This document shows positions 33,844 through 39,975 of a DNA stretch of 64,000 nucleotides, one piece after another (position 1 is the first letter of the stretch; the number at the start of each line of letters is the position of its first letter). This DNA is from JADGRB01 sp036267635 (GTDB lineage Bacteria > Myxococcota_A > Polyangia > Fen-1088), in assembly GCA_036267635.1 (NCBI GenBank), contig DATAVR010000089.1, forward strand, positions 1 through 64,000, read 5' to 3'. Under the pieces are notes generated by a model, which saw only the letters and a list, made by a program, of their open reading frames with translations, was not told the origin of the DNA and ran no database searches. The translations under genes and the position numbers were made by a program.

Positions 33844-35661
33844 GTGGCTCGTCTCGCCCCCGTTTTCGCGTTGCTCGCCCTTTGGGGATGCGCCAGCGCG
33901 GCGCTCCGAAGCGCGCCGTCCGCGTCGTCTCTGCCGTCTCCGCCGCTTGCGAGCGCGCCACGCCCGCTGCCGTTCGTGTCGTTCAATATCCCGAACCTCC
34001 ACTACATCGAGGACGACGCGCGCTTCGATGCGCCCCTGCACCAGCGGCTGCCGGACGAGTTCGAGATCCGCGACGGGCTCGAGACGATCCGCCTGATGGG
34101 GGGACGGGTGGTGCGCATCTACGTGCTGTCGGTGCGAAAACCGACCGATCCGCCGGGCGCCGTCCGCCACGTCCTCGGCCCGAACCAGTTCAACGAAGAG
34201 GCGTTCGTGGCCCTCGATCGCGTGCTGGCCGTCGCCGCCGAGCTGGGGCTGCAGGTCATTCTCCCCTTCGTCGACAACTGGTCCCACTGGGGCGGTATTG
34301 CCGAGTACGCCGCCTTTCGCGGCAAGCGGCGCGAGGCCTTCTTCACCGACGAGCAGCTCCTCGGCGACTACGAGGCGACGATCGACAAGGTCTTGCTGCG
34401 CACCAACACGATCAACGGGCGAGCCTATCGCGACGATCCGACGATCTTCGCCTGGGAGACCGGCAACGAGCTGCAGCGCCCCGACAGGTGGGCGGCGCGG
34501 GTGACGAAGTACATCAAGGCGCGCGACAGCAAGCACGCGCTCATCGACGGCACCTACGGGCCAACGGTACGCGAGGCGTCTCTCGTCGATCCCAACGTCG
34601 ACATCGTGTCGTCGCACCACTACGGGCTCCCACGGCGCAACCTCGAGCTCATCGACGAGAACGTCCGGCTGATTCGCGGCCGCAAGCGCTACTTCATCGG
34701 CGAGTTTGGCCTCTGGCCGGCGGCGGACGTCGAGCACTTCGTGCGCCACGCGCTCACGCTCCCCATCGAGGGGGCCCTCATCTGGGGCCTGCGGGGGCAC
34801 AGGCGCGAAGGCGGCTTCTATCACCACCTCGAGCGGGCGCCGTTCCAGGCCTTCCACTTCACCGGCTCCGACAGCGGCGCGGCGTACGACGAGCAGACCA
34901 TCATGCGCCTCATGCGGACGCTGGCCTTCGACGCCCAGCATCTCCCGGTGCCAGCCGTTCCCGCGCCCGGTCCGCCCCTGGTCCTCGGCGTGACTGGGCA
35001 CGGGGAGGTTCGTTTCCGCGGCAGCGCCGGCGCGCGCGACTACGCGATCGAGCGACAGGTCGCGCCCGACGGCGCCTGGGAGGTGATCGCCGATCACTAC
35101 GACGAGGCGCGCGTCCCCTATCGCCCCTTCGTCGATCCCGCGCCGCCGGTCGGCCAGAGGGTCCGCTACCGGGTGATCGCCGGCAACGAATCGGGCCGCT
35201 CCGGGCCGTCGGTGCCGAGCGCCGAGATCTCGGTCGAGGGGCGCTTGCTCGTCGACGAGATGGAGGCGGTCGCGCCGCCGGGGCGAACCGACAGCCAGGT
35301 CGAGGTTACGACCGAGCACCCCGAGCGCTGCAAGATGGACCTCGCGCGCCTCAAGGGCGCGGCCGGGGCCCGCGTCGTCTACCGGCCCGACGGGCGCGCT
35401 ACGGCGCTGCGCATCTACGTGTTCGACGACCGGCCGGGGCAGGTGTTCGAGCTCGCCTGGTCGTCGGACGGCCATGACTTCGTCAAGCTGCCCAGCGAGG
35501 AGACGTCATTCTTCGTGCCGGGCGGCAACCCCGAGGCGCTCCGGCCGGTGCGGGTGACGGCGACCGGCATTCCGCCGTCGGCGCGGGCGCTGGCGATCAA
35601 CTGGTTGATCCCGGCCCAGATCGGCCGCGTCGAGATCGAGCTTTCGCCCGCCACCCCCTGA
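33844..35661 (+). CDS. GH5-type glycoside hydrolase lipoprotein
   Basis: A 605-residue predicted lipoprotein (GTG start with AGGA 8 bp upstream, lipobox ALWGC). The catalytic barrel spans about 45-360 and looks like mannanase/cellulase-type GH5: general acid in WETGNEL (Glu209) and nucleophile in FIGEFGLW (Glu287). Then come a fibronectin-like segment (about 370-460, RVRYRVIAGNESGRSGP) and a C-terminal carbohydrate-binding-like beta domain. It probably hydrolyses beta-mannan or a related polymer at the cell surface. Substrate specificity is not provable from the motifs. Confidence 0.8.
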   Translation: MARLAPVFALLALWGCASAALRSAPSASSLPSPPLASAPRPLPFVSFNIPNLHYIEDDARFDAPLHQRLPDEFEIRDGLETIRLMGGRVVRIYVLSVRKPTDPPGAVRHVLGPNQFNEEAFVALDRVLAVAAELGLQVILPFVDNWSHWGGIAEYAAFRGKRREAFFTDEQLLGDYEATIDKVLLRTNTINGRAYRDDPTIFAWETGNELQRPDRWAARVTKYIKARDSKHALIDGTYGPTVREASLVDPNVDIVSSHHYGLPRRNLELIDENVRLIRGRKRYFIGEFGLWPAADVEHFVRHALTLPIEGALIWGLRGHRREGGFYHHLERAPFQAFHFTGSDSGAAYDEQTIMRLMRTLAFDAQHLPVPAVPAPGPPLVLGVTGHGEVRFRGSAGARDYAIERQVAPDGAWEVIADHYDEARVPYRPFVDPAPPVGQRVRYRVIAGNESGRSGPSVPSAEISVEGRLLVDEMEAVAPPGRTDSQVEVTTEHPERCKMDLARLKGAAGARVVYRPDGRATALRIYVFDDRPGQVFELAWSSDGHDFVKLPSEETSFFVPGGNPEALRPVRVTATGIPPSARALAINWLIPAQIGRVEIELSPATP

Positions 35662-35676
35662 CGGCCGAGGGGTCAG

Positions 35677-37182
35677 CTAGGAACCGGTGAGGGGGCCGCT
35701 CTGCTCCGGCCGCCGCCTCTCTTCTGGCCTCGCTTCGGGCACGCTGTCGATTTCCCCGGTCACGACCGGGGGAGGAGGGGGGCGATCCAGCGTGGCCGCC
35801 GACGGTCGCTCCGGCGCCCGCACCTCGAACGAGGCTGTTTTTCGCGGGGGCGCATCGCCATCTGCCGGTGTCGCGCCCAGCGGCTCGGCGCCCGGGATCG
35901 GCTTCGAGATCGGGATGAGAGGGGTCACACCGTAGAGCGGTGTGGGAGCGCGTGGCGGCGCCGCCCGGGGCGGCGGCGGTGGCGGCGGCTCGATGCGGCT
36001 CGGCGCCGCGCCCTTCTCGAGAAACAGGGCATCGAACAGCGCGCGGTTGTGGTCGTTGAGCGGCTCGAGCTTCGACTTGAGATCCTCCCTGGAGAGGAAG
36101 ATCTCCTCGCGCCGATCGCCGCCCAGCGAACGGCGCAACACCAGCTCTCCGGGCGACTGCGATCGGGCGGCGATCTCCTGCGTCTCCGGGACCAGGACCG
36201 CGATCAGGCGCTCGACGAGCAACGTCGGCTTCGAATGGCTCCGCAACGATTCGCCGTCCAGCTTCACCTCGACGATCTTCGTCCGATGTCGCGCGAGCTC
36301 ACCCACCGCCTCTCCCAGCTTCTCGCGCAGCGCGCCCAGCTTCGGGACGTCGGCCTCCTGGGCGTCGAACGGCTCCTCTCGTTTCTGCTGCTCGTCGACC
36401 CGCACCAGGCGGATCGGCTCGCCCTCCGCGAACGTGACGTCGTACCCCGAACCCGTTCCGTCGGGCGCGAGGCGCAGACGGAACGTGCTCCCGGCGGGGC
36501 CGTTCGAGAACGCGGTGAGGTGGTGCTTCTCCAGGTGCTGAATGCGCAGCTTCACCTCCTTGTGCAGCCAGCCGGAGATCTCGGGGACCTGAACCTCCAA
36601 CCGCTCCGCCAGGCGATCGATACGGACGACGCGTTCGAGCAGGTGGCCGGCCGGCACCTCGAGCTGCAACGCCACGTCGAGGCCGAACGGCGTCGCGACG
36701 TGCAGCCCGCACGCATAGCGGGCGCCGCCCACCAACGAGACGTTGGTGTCGGAGATCATGTCGGGCAGATCGTGCTTGATGAGCAGCGCCTCGATCGCTT
36801 TGACGAGGACCTCGCGTTCGACGGCCGCCTCGGCGTCGCGCCGGTCGAGCGCCGTCTGGAGGTTCGCGCTCTCCTCGGCTGCCGCCGCGCGAACGGCGTC
36901 GGCCGCCGAGCGGACGATGGTCGCCACGCAGCGGGCCGTGGCCGACGCCGAATCACCGACCGGCGTCCCTTCGAACGCCTTCGGAATCAGCGCGCCAACC
37001 TTTTGCAGCCGAGCGATCTCGGCGGCGGTCGCCGTGTCGAGGGCGCGCGTGCGCGCCGCCCCCTCGGCGATGCGCTGGTCGGCCAGCAAGACCTGCACGC
37101 AGCTCTCGACCGCGTCTCGCAGAAACTCGACGTAGTTCACCTTCAGGTTGGAAGGCGTCGAATCGCCATAGAGGTAGCTCAT
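35677..37182 (-). CDS. Conserved protein of unknown function with Pro-rich tail
   Basis: A 501-residue cytoplasmic protein beginning MSYLYGDSTPSNLKVNYVEF; AGGAGGT sits just before ATG 37182, so the 17 extra upstream residues are rejected. Residues 30-130 are helical and Ala-rich (likely coiled coil), 130-260 a mixed alpha/beta domain, 300-400 charged. The last 100 residues are a Pro/Ala-rich disordered tail (PPPPPPRAAPPRAP). I recognise it only as a conserved myxobacterial-type hypothetical. It lies directly downstream of the tRNA array and is read in the same direction. Confidence 0.75.
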   Translation of the reverse strand: MSYLYGDSTPSNLKVNYVEFLRDAVESCVQVLLADQRIAEGAARTRALDTATAAEIARLQKVGALIPKAFEGTPVGDSASATARCVATIVRSAADAVRAAAAEESANLQTALDRRDAEAAVEREVLVKAIEALLIKHDLPDMISDTNVSLVGGARYACGLHVATPFGLDVALQLEVPAGHLLERVVRIDRLAERLEVQVPEISGWLHKEVKLRIQHLEKHHLTAFSNGPAGSTFRLRLAPDGTGSGYDVTFAEGEPIRLVRVDEQQKREEPFDAQEADVPKLGALREKLGEAVGELARHRTKIVEVKLDGESLRSHSKPTLLVERLIAVLVPETQEIAARSQSPGELVLRRSLGGDRREEIFLSREDLKSKLEPLNDHNRALFDALFLEKGAAPSRIEPPPPPPPRAAPPRAPTPLYGVTPLIPISKPIPGAEPLGATPADGDAPPRKTASFEVRAPERPSAATLDRPPPPPVVTGEIDSVPEARPEERRRPEQSGPLTGS

Positions 37183-37261
37183 GAGACCTCCTGCCGGCCG
37201 CCAAGTGACGTCGGCCCACTGGAACATTATCACGATCCTGTAGGCCGGAGGCAGGACCGAT

Positions 37262-37332
37262 AACCATCGACCTTCGGTCCGCGCGCGAGGTGGCGGTGAC
37301 GGACCATTGCTCTCCCACTGAGCTACGCCCCC
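37262..37332 (-). other. tRNA-Asp-like element, 3' half degenerate
   Basis: The 5' half is tRNA-like: acceptor arm GGGGGCG (ending at 37332), TA, and a canonical D-arm GCTCAGTGGGAGAGC. A GTC anticodon can be placed in CCGTCAC, again with C at position 33. But the anticodon stem does not pair, and no T-arm or matching 3' acceptor follows. Instead three related words (GGTCCG, CGGACCGA, TCGGTCC) can form alternative hairpins. Best read as a decayed last member of the array. Confidence 0.5.
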
Positions 37333-37341
37333 AAGATCGGG

Positions 37342-37443
37342 GGAGACGCCGGGGATTCGAACCCCGTCGACCTTGCGGCCTCTACCGACAACCGTCGATC
37401 GGCGGCTCGACGAGCGAGCGAGAAGTTACCGACGGAGCGTCTC
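37342..37443 (-). other. tRNA-like element with intact ends and expanded core
   Basis: Acceptor arms GAGACGC and GCGTCTC pair perfectly, and the T-arm (CGGGG, loop TTCGAAT, CCCCG) is canonical, but the core is about 101 nt instead of 72. It contains two D-loop-like words (GTCGGTAACTTC and GTCGGTAGAGG) and no single acceptable anticodon arm (a GCA triplet is present). It could be a fusion of two tRNAs or a class II tRNA that has decayed. Confidence 0.5.
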
Positions 37444-37452
37444 CCCCAATCG

Positions 37453-37525
37453 CGTCCCCGACCGGATTCGAACCGGCAGTCTCCGCCTGCGGAGGGCGGC
37501 GCCCATCCACTTGGGCTTCGGGGAC
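37453..37525 (-). tRNA. tRNA-Arg(CCG)
   Basis: Complete cloverleaf: acceptor GTCCCCG/CGGGGAC, D-stem GCCC/GGGC, anticodon stem CCGCC/GGCGG with loop CTCCGCA (anticodon CCG, normal U33), 5-nt variable loop, T-stem GCCGG/CCGGT. No CCA is encoded. Reads CGG. The HNH endonuclease gene lies immediately upstream. Confidence 0.92.
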
Positions 37526-37562
37526 AGGGCCGGCGTTGCGCTCGCGCGCGGCGCCGGCGTGG

Positions 37563-38084
37563 TCAGTCGTCCAGCGTGACGTTCCAGTAGGGACGCCACT
37601 CGTCGGGGACATGCCGTCGGTCCATCTGGACCGTGACCACCGGCAGATAGCGCGGCTTGGTCGGGCGCCGGCGCAGATGCATGCGCGCCTGCTCGGGCGT
37701 GCGGTTCGCCTTCGCGTGGTTGCACGGTACGCAGGCGGTCACGATGTTCTCCCACGTCGTGCGTCCGCCGGCGGAGCGGGGGACCACGTGATCGAACGTC
37801 AGGTCCTCGGTGTCGAGGCGCGCGCGGCAGTACTGGCAGGCGAAGCCGTCGCGCGTGTAGATGTTCACCCGAGAGAACCGGATGGCCTGGCGATCGCGGC
37901 GGAATCGCCGCAGCACGCGCACCACCGCCGGCATCGGCAGCTCGCGGGAGACGCACTTGATGGTGCGATCCCGGCTGTAGGCGATCACCTCGACCTTTCC
38001 AAGAAACAGGTCGGTGATGGCACGCGTCCACGGCTCGATCCGCAGCGGCTGCCAGTCGGCGTCGAGAAACAATACGATCGTCAT
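37563..38084 (-). CDS. HNH endonuclease embedded in the tRNA array
   Basis: A 173-residue HNH nuclease. Zinc-finger/HNH core: CQYCRARLD, then LTFDHVVPRSAGG, TWENIVTAC and CVPCNHAKANR, giving CxxC/CxxC zinc ligands and the catalytic His. The N-terminal half (LGKVEVIAYSRDRTIKCVS) is the usual DNA-binding lead of this widespread chromosomal HNH family. AAGGAG lies 8 bp before ATG 38084. It sits between tRNA-Arg(CCG) and the CAG tRNA with 37 and 44 bp gaps, on the same strand. HNH genes have been noted beside tRNA arrays in other bacteria; the functional link is not established. Confidence 0.9.
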   Translation of the reverse strand: MTIVLFLDADWQPLRIEPWTRAITDLFLGKVEVIAYSRDRTIKCVSRELPMPAVVRVLRRFRRDRQAIRFSRVNIYTRDGFACQYCRARLDTEDLTFDHVVPRSAGGRTTWENIVTACVPCNHAKANRTPEQARMHLRRRPTKPRYLPVVTVQMDRRHVPDEWRPYWNVTLDD

Positions 38085-38128
38085 GACCTGCTCCTTTCTG
38101 GTTGGTGGTTGCGTTCCGTCGTCGTTCG

Positions 38129-38202
38129 TACCTGGAGAGGGATTCGAACCCTCACTGCGTGCGGTCTGAGCGCACGGCCTCTACCAGTTGGACTATCCAG
38201 GC
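38129..38202 (-). tRNA. tRNA with anticodon CAG (Leu) on a class I body
   Basis: Acceptor GCCTGGA/TCCAGGT (one G-U), D-stem GTCC/AGGC, anticodon stem GTGCG/CGCAC with loop CTCAGAC (anticodon CAG, normal U33), T-stem GAGGG/CCCTC. The variable loop is only 5 nt (GCAGT), whereas bacterial tRNA-Leu has a long variable arm. The anticodon would read CUG as Leu, but the body lacks the class II feature. No CCA is encoded. Confidence 0.85.
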
Positions 38203-38213
38203 CCAGCAGTCGT

Positions 38214-38291
38214 TGGTGGGCGCTCCGGGATTCGAACCCGGACTGTGAACGAGGCTTGAGCTCGCCGCGTATACCGTTTCGCCAAGCGCCC
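38214..38291 (-). tRNA. tRNA with anticodon CAA (Leu), short variable loop
   Basis: Acceptor GGGCGCT/AGCGCCC perfect, encoded ACCA 3' end, D-arm GCGAAACGGTATACGC of Leu style, anticodon stem GCGAG/CTCGT, loop CTCAAGC (anticodon CAA, U33), T-stem CCGGG/CCCGG. The variable loop is about 7 nt, much shorter than in canonical tRNA-Leu. Confidence 0.88.
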
Positions 38292-38299
38292 TCGTGTCG

Positions 38300-38371
38300 C
38301 GCTCCCGACGGGAATCGAACCCGCCTCACCCGGTAGACGGCCGGGCAGCCTCGCCAGATGCTTCCGGGAGC
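38300..38371 (-). tRNA. tRNA with anticodon GTC (Asp) and C33
   Basis: Acceptor GCTCCCG/CGGGAGC, D-stem AGC/GCT, anticodon stem CCCGG/CCGGG perfect, loop CCGTCTA, T-stem GCGGG/CCCGT. The perfect stem fixes the register, so position 33 is C instead of the near-universal U, and position 37 is T instead of a purine. No CCA encoded. Confidence 0.82.
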
Positions 38372-38381
38372 AGTTGCGTTT

Positions 38382-38458
38382 TGGTACCCCCGGGAGGATT
38401 CGAACCTGCTGTCTCCGCGTTCGTAGTGCGGCGTCCGTTCCAATCGGACCGCGGGGGC
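38382..38458 (-). tRNA. tRNA-Arg(ACG)
   Basis: Acceptor GCCCCCG/CGGGGGT with encoded ACCA, D-stem GTCC/GGAC, anticodon stem CCGCA/CGCGG (one mismatch next to the loop), loop CTACGAA (anticodon ACG, U33). A34 would be edited to inosine by TadA to read CGU/CGC/CGA. The T-stem has one mismatch (GCAGG/CCTCC). Confidence 0.87.
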
Positions 38459-38466
38459 GTGGTGCC

Positions 38467-38543
38467 TGGCGTCCCCACAGGGATTCGAACCCTGGTCTCC
38501 GCCTTGAGGGGGCGGCGGCCTAGGCCAGCTAGCCGATGGGGAC
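38467..38543 (-). tRNA. tRNA-Glu(CTC) with C33
   Basis: Acceptor GTCCCCA/TGGGGAC with encoded GCCA, D-arm close to ordinary tRNA-Glu (GGCCTAG), anticodon stem CCGCC/GGCGG, loop CCCTCAA (anticodon CTC). Canonical tRNA-Glu has CUCUCAA or CUCUCAC here, so the only loop change is U33 to C. T-stem CAGGG/CCCTG. Confidence 0.87.
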
Positions 38544-38561
38544 ATTCCTTTGGGACAGGTG

Positions 38562-38633
38562 CACCAGGGGCAGGACTCGAACCTGCGGTGGGGCGCTTAA
38601 CAGGCGCCTGCGTTGCCATTTCGCCACCCTGGT
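38562..38633 (-). tRNA. tRNA-Asn(GTT)
   Basis: Acceptor ACCAGGG/CCCTGGT, D-arm GCGAAATGGCAACGC (Leu-like), anticodon stem GGCGC/GCGCC, loop CTGTTAA (anticodon GTT, U33), 5-nt variable loop, T-stem GCAGG/CCTGC. The body differs from usual bacterial tRNA-Asn. No CCA encoded. Confidence 0.88.
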
Positions 38634-38644
38634 AGATCACGCGG

Positions 38645-38716
38645 AGCCTCTCGACCGATTCGAACGGTCCTCTCCCGGGTACGGACCGGGCGCGTCGCCA
38701 TCTACGCTTGAGAGGC
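38645..38716 (-). tRNA. tRNA with anticodon CGT (Thr) and C33
   Basis: Acceptor GCCTCTC/GAGAGGC, D-stem GCG/CGC, anticodon stem CCCGG/CCGGG, loop TCCGTAC (anticodon CGT; positions 32-33 are TC where CT is usual), T-stem GACCG/CGGTC. No CCA encoded. The 224 bp before the next tRNA (38717-38940) hold only weak tRNA-like hairpins and no gene. Confidence 0.85.
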
Positions 38717-38940
38717 AGCGTTCGGCGGTCGCCCCACCAGGCGACCGCCGACTTGCAGACGTGCGACACGCGGTCTGCCAGCGCGCTTTGCTCTGATGCT
38801 GCTCGAGAGGTTGTTGCCCTCGTCCCATTCCGACAGCTGCCAGGTTTGCGTCCGGTGCTCTTCGAAACGTCGGCCCCTTACGAGGCGCCTTTTACTAGAG
38901 CAGCGCCACGAGGTCGCTCCCAGTCACGCGTGCGTTTGCG

Positions 38941-39012
38941 AGCGCCCAGCGGGAATCGAGCCCGCTCCTCCGAACTGGCAAGCCGGCGTGCAGCCTCGAA
39001 CACCTTGGGCGC
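38941..39012 (-). tRNA. tRNA-Gly(GCC)
   Basis: Acceptor GCGCCCA/TGGGCGC perfect, D-stem GTG/CAC, anticodon stem CCGGC/TTCGG (one mismatch beside the loop), loop TTGCCAG (anticodon GCC, U33), T-stem GCGGG/CCCGC. The T-loop begins C instead of T54 (CTCGATT). Confidence 0.82.
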
Positions 39013-39107
39013 GAGATGAGAGTGGAGACAAAGCGAGCGAGCCGGCCCGGGACTCGGTTCACCACCGCTCACCCGGGCTGGCCCACTCGGAAAAAACAGA
39101 GAGGGCG

Positions 39108-39174
39108 CAGGCGGCCGAGGAATTGAACCTCGCTGGCCGGTTTTGGAAACCAGCGCGATCCCAGATCGCCGCCC
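39108..39174 (-). tRNA. tRNA-Trp(CCA) with collapsed D-arm
   Basis: Acceptor GGGCGGC/GCCGCCT (one G-U), anticodon stem CTGGT/ACCGG, loop TTCCAAA (anticodon CCA, U33), T-stem CGAGG/CCTCG. The D-arm is only GATC-TGG-GATC, a stem with a 3-nt loop, so the GG of positions 18-19 needed for D-loop/T-loop contact has no normal place. Total body about 66 nt. Confidence 0.8.
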
Positions 39175-39185
39175 AGATCGTGCGG

Positions 39186-39259
39186 GGTGACCGTCCGGTA
39201 TCGATCCGGAACCTTCGCGTTCACAGCGCGACGTGCACAGCCACTACACCACGGCCACC
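39186..39259 (-). tRNA. tRNA-His(GTG)
   Basis: Acceptor GTGGCCG/CGGTCAC, an extra G at position -1 opposite C73 (the histidine identity pair), D-stem GTG/CAC, anticodon stem TCGCG/CGCGA, loop CTGTGAA (anticodon GTG, U33), T-stem TCCGG/CCGGA. The T-loop is ATCGATA, so T54 is replaced by A. Confidence 0.88.
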
Positions 39260-39265
39260 AGGTCG

Positions 39266-39336
39266 TAGAGGCGGAGGGAGTCGCACCCTCGTCGTGCGCT
39301 TATCGTGCGCGTGCTCTCCTGTTGGGATACGCCTCT
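39266..39336 (-). tRNA. tRNA-Ile(GAT) with C33
   Basis: Acceptor AGAGGCG/CGCCTCT, anticodon inner stem GCGC/GCGC, loop ACGATAA (anticodon GAT, C at position 33), T-stem GAGGG/CCCTC with T-loop TGCGACT (position 55 is G). The D-stem is weak. One of the most diverged members of the array. Confidence 0.75.
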
Positions 39337-39385
39337 CGGCACCGGGCGCGGCGGCCCGGTGGGCAAGACGCGCATTCGTGCCAGG

Positions 39386-39458
39386 TGCCCTCGTCTGGAA
39401 TCGAACCAGCGTCTCCTGCTCTTCGGGCAGGCGCCATCACCAGATCGGCTACAAGGGC
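39386..39458 (-). tRNA. tRNA-Phe(GAA) with C33
   Basis: Acceptor GCCCTTG/CGAGGGC (one wobble), D-stem GCC/GGC, anticodon stem CCTGC/GCAGG perfect, loop CCGAAGA (anticodon GAA, C33), T-stem GCTGG/CCAGA (one mismatch at the end). Body otherwise normal at 72 nt. Confidence 0.85.
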
Positions 39459-39463
39459 ATATT

Positions 39464-39487
39464 GTGGCCGGGGTGGTGCCCGGCCAC
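39464..39487. other. Perfect hairpin between tRNA-Phe and tRNA-Gln
   Basis: Arms GTGGCCGGG and CCCGGCCAC (9 bp) enclose a 6-base loop. No T-tract follows on either strand. A second perfect palindrome, TTCGTTGCGCAACGAA, lies at 39523-39538, just before the tRNA-Gln gene. They may be processing or pausing signals in the array transcript. Confidence 0.6.
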
Positions 39488-39542
39488 GGGCATCGTCAAC
39501 TATTCGGTTGTCAAAGAGCAGTTTCGTTGCGCAACGAAGTCG

Positions 39543-39613
39543 TTCGGGGACGAGGACTCGAACCTCGATTGACAGGGTCAAAACCTGTGGGCCTGCCATT
39601 GGCCGATCCCCGA
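39543..39613 (-). tRNA. tRNA-Gln(TTG)
   Basis: Acceptor TCGGGGA/TCCCCGA perfect, D-stem GGCC/GGCC with a 7-nt loop, anticodon stem ACAGG/CCTGT, loop TTTTGAC (anticodon TTG, U33), T-stem CGAGG/CCTCG. The most canonical member of the array. No CCA encoded. Confidence 0.9.
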
Positions 39614-39644
39614 TTGGGAGCACCGATCCCGAATCGGGCAAGCG

Positions 39645-39716
39645 TGGGCTGGCGGGGAGTCGAACCCCGTTCGCTCGGGTAAGAACCGAGTGCTTCGCCG
39701 TCAAAGCTTCGAGCCC
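39645..39716 (-). tRNA. tRNA-Lys(CTT)
   Basis: Acceptor GGGCTCG/CCAGCCC (one mismatch), D-stem GCTT/AAGC, anticodon stem CTCGG/CCGAG, loop TTCTTAC (anticodon CTT, U33), T-stem CGGGG/CCCCG. First complete tRNA of the array in the direction of transcription. Confidence 0.87.
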
Positions 39717-39737
39717 TCGCAGTCGACGCTCAACATG

Positions 39738-39771
39738 TGGGAGCGACAGGACTCGAACCTGCCGCGATAGC
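39738..39771 (-). other. tRNA 3' fragment
   Basis: A T-arm (GCAGG, loop TTCGAGT, CCTGT) and 3' acceptor CGCTCCC with A73 are present, but the required 5' acceptor GGGAGCG is absent. The upstream sequence runs into the poly-T side of an intrinsic terminator. A truncated tRNA relic at the head of the array. Confidence 0.6.
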
Positions 39772-39802
39772 TTCCCGCTTGCATGATTGACCTCCAGAAA
39801 TG

Positions 39803-39834
39803 AAAAAAGCCGCCGTGGTTTCCCAGGGCGGCTT
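39803..39834 (-). terminator. Intrinsic terminator upstream of the tRNA array
   Basis: On the minus strand, arms AAGCCGCC and GGCGGCTT (8 bp) with a 12-base loop are followed directly by TTTTTT. It would end transcripts coming from above 39840, separating them from the array; the array promoter must then lie between here and about 39717, or the array is read only by antitermination. No convincing -35/-10 pair was identified. Confidence 0.75.
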
Positions 39835-39910
39835 CACATCGAACCAGCGTTTCAGTTCGTGTTTAGCCGCCCCTCCAATTGTTCTGCTCGAAACCCTGGG
39901 ACGAATAGCT

Positions 39911-39975
39911 GACGGGAATCGAACAGGTGACCGTCCACAAGGGTCGCTTGGCGTCATGTTGACCGCCGAGCAGAC
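39911..39975 (-). other. tRNA-His-like relic
   Basis: An anticodon arm GACCC/CGGTC (one mismatch) with loop TTGTGGA places anticodon GTG; a T-loop TTCGATT follows with a poor stem, and a D-arm-like GGCG/CGCC hairpin precedes. The acceptor strands do not pair and 3 extra bases sit before the anticodon stem. A decayed or non-functional tRNA. The surrounding gap 39835-40132 contains no other feature I can support. Confidence 0.45.

Noticed and set aside
33181..35475. Minus-strand extension of the STAND ATPase frame across the GH5 gene
   Set aside because: Antisense shadow of a well-supported glycoside hydrolase; the ATPase domain begins at GTG 33180.
38300..38371. Reading the GTC tRNA as an amber suppressor (anticodon CTA after a T)
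   Set aside because: That register breaks the anticodon stem, whereas CCCGG/CCGGG pairs perfectly around CCGTCTA.
38717..38940. Two further tRNAs (hairpins with CGT and AAC placed as anticodons)
   Set aside because: No matching acceptor or T-stems could be found; at most decayed relics.
37262..39834. Possible CRISPR array because of short, regularly spaced similar units
   Set aside because: The repeated word (GGTTCGA and its surroundings) is the tRNA T-arm; units fold as tRNAs with different acceptors, and there are no identical direct repeats or cas genes.
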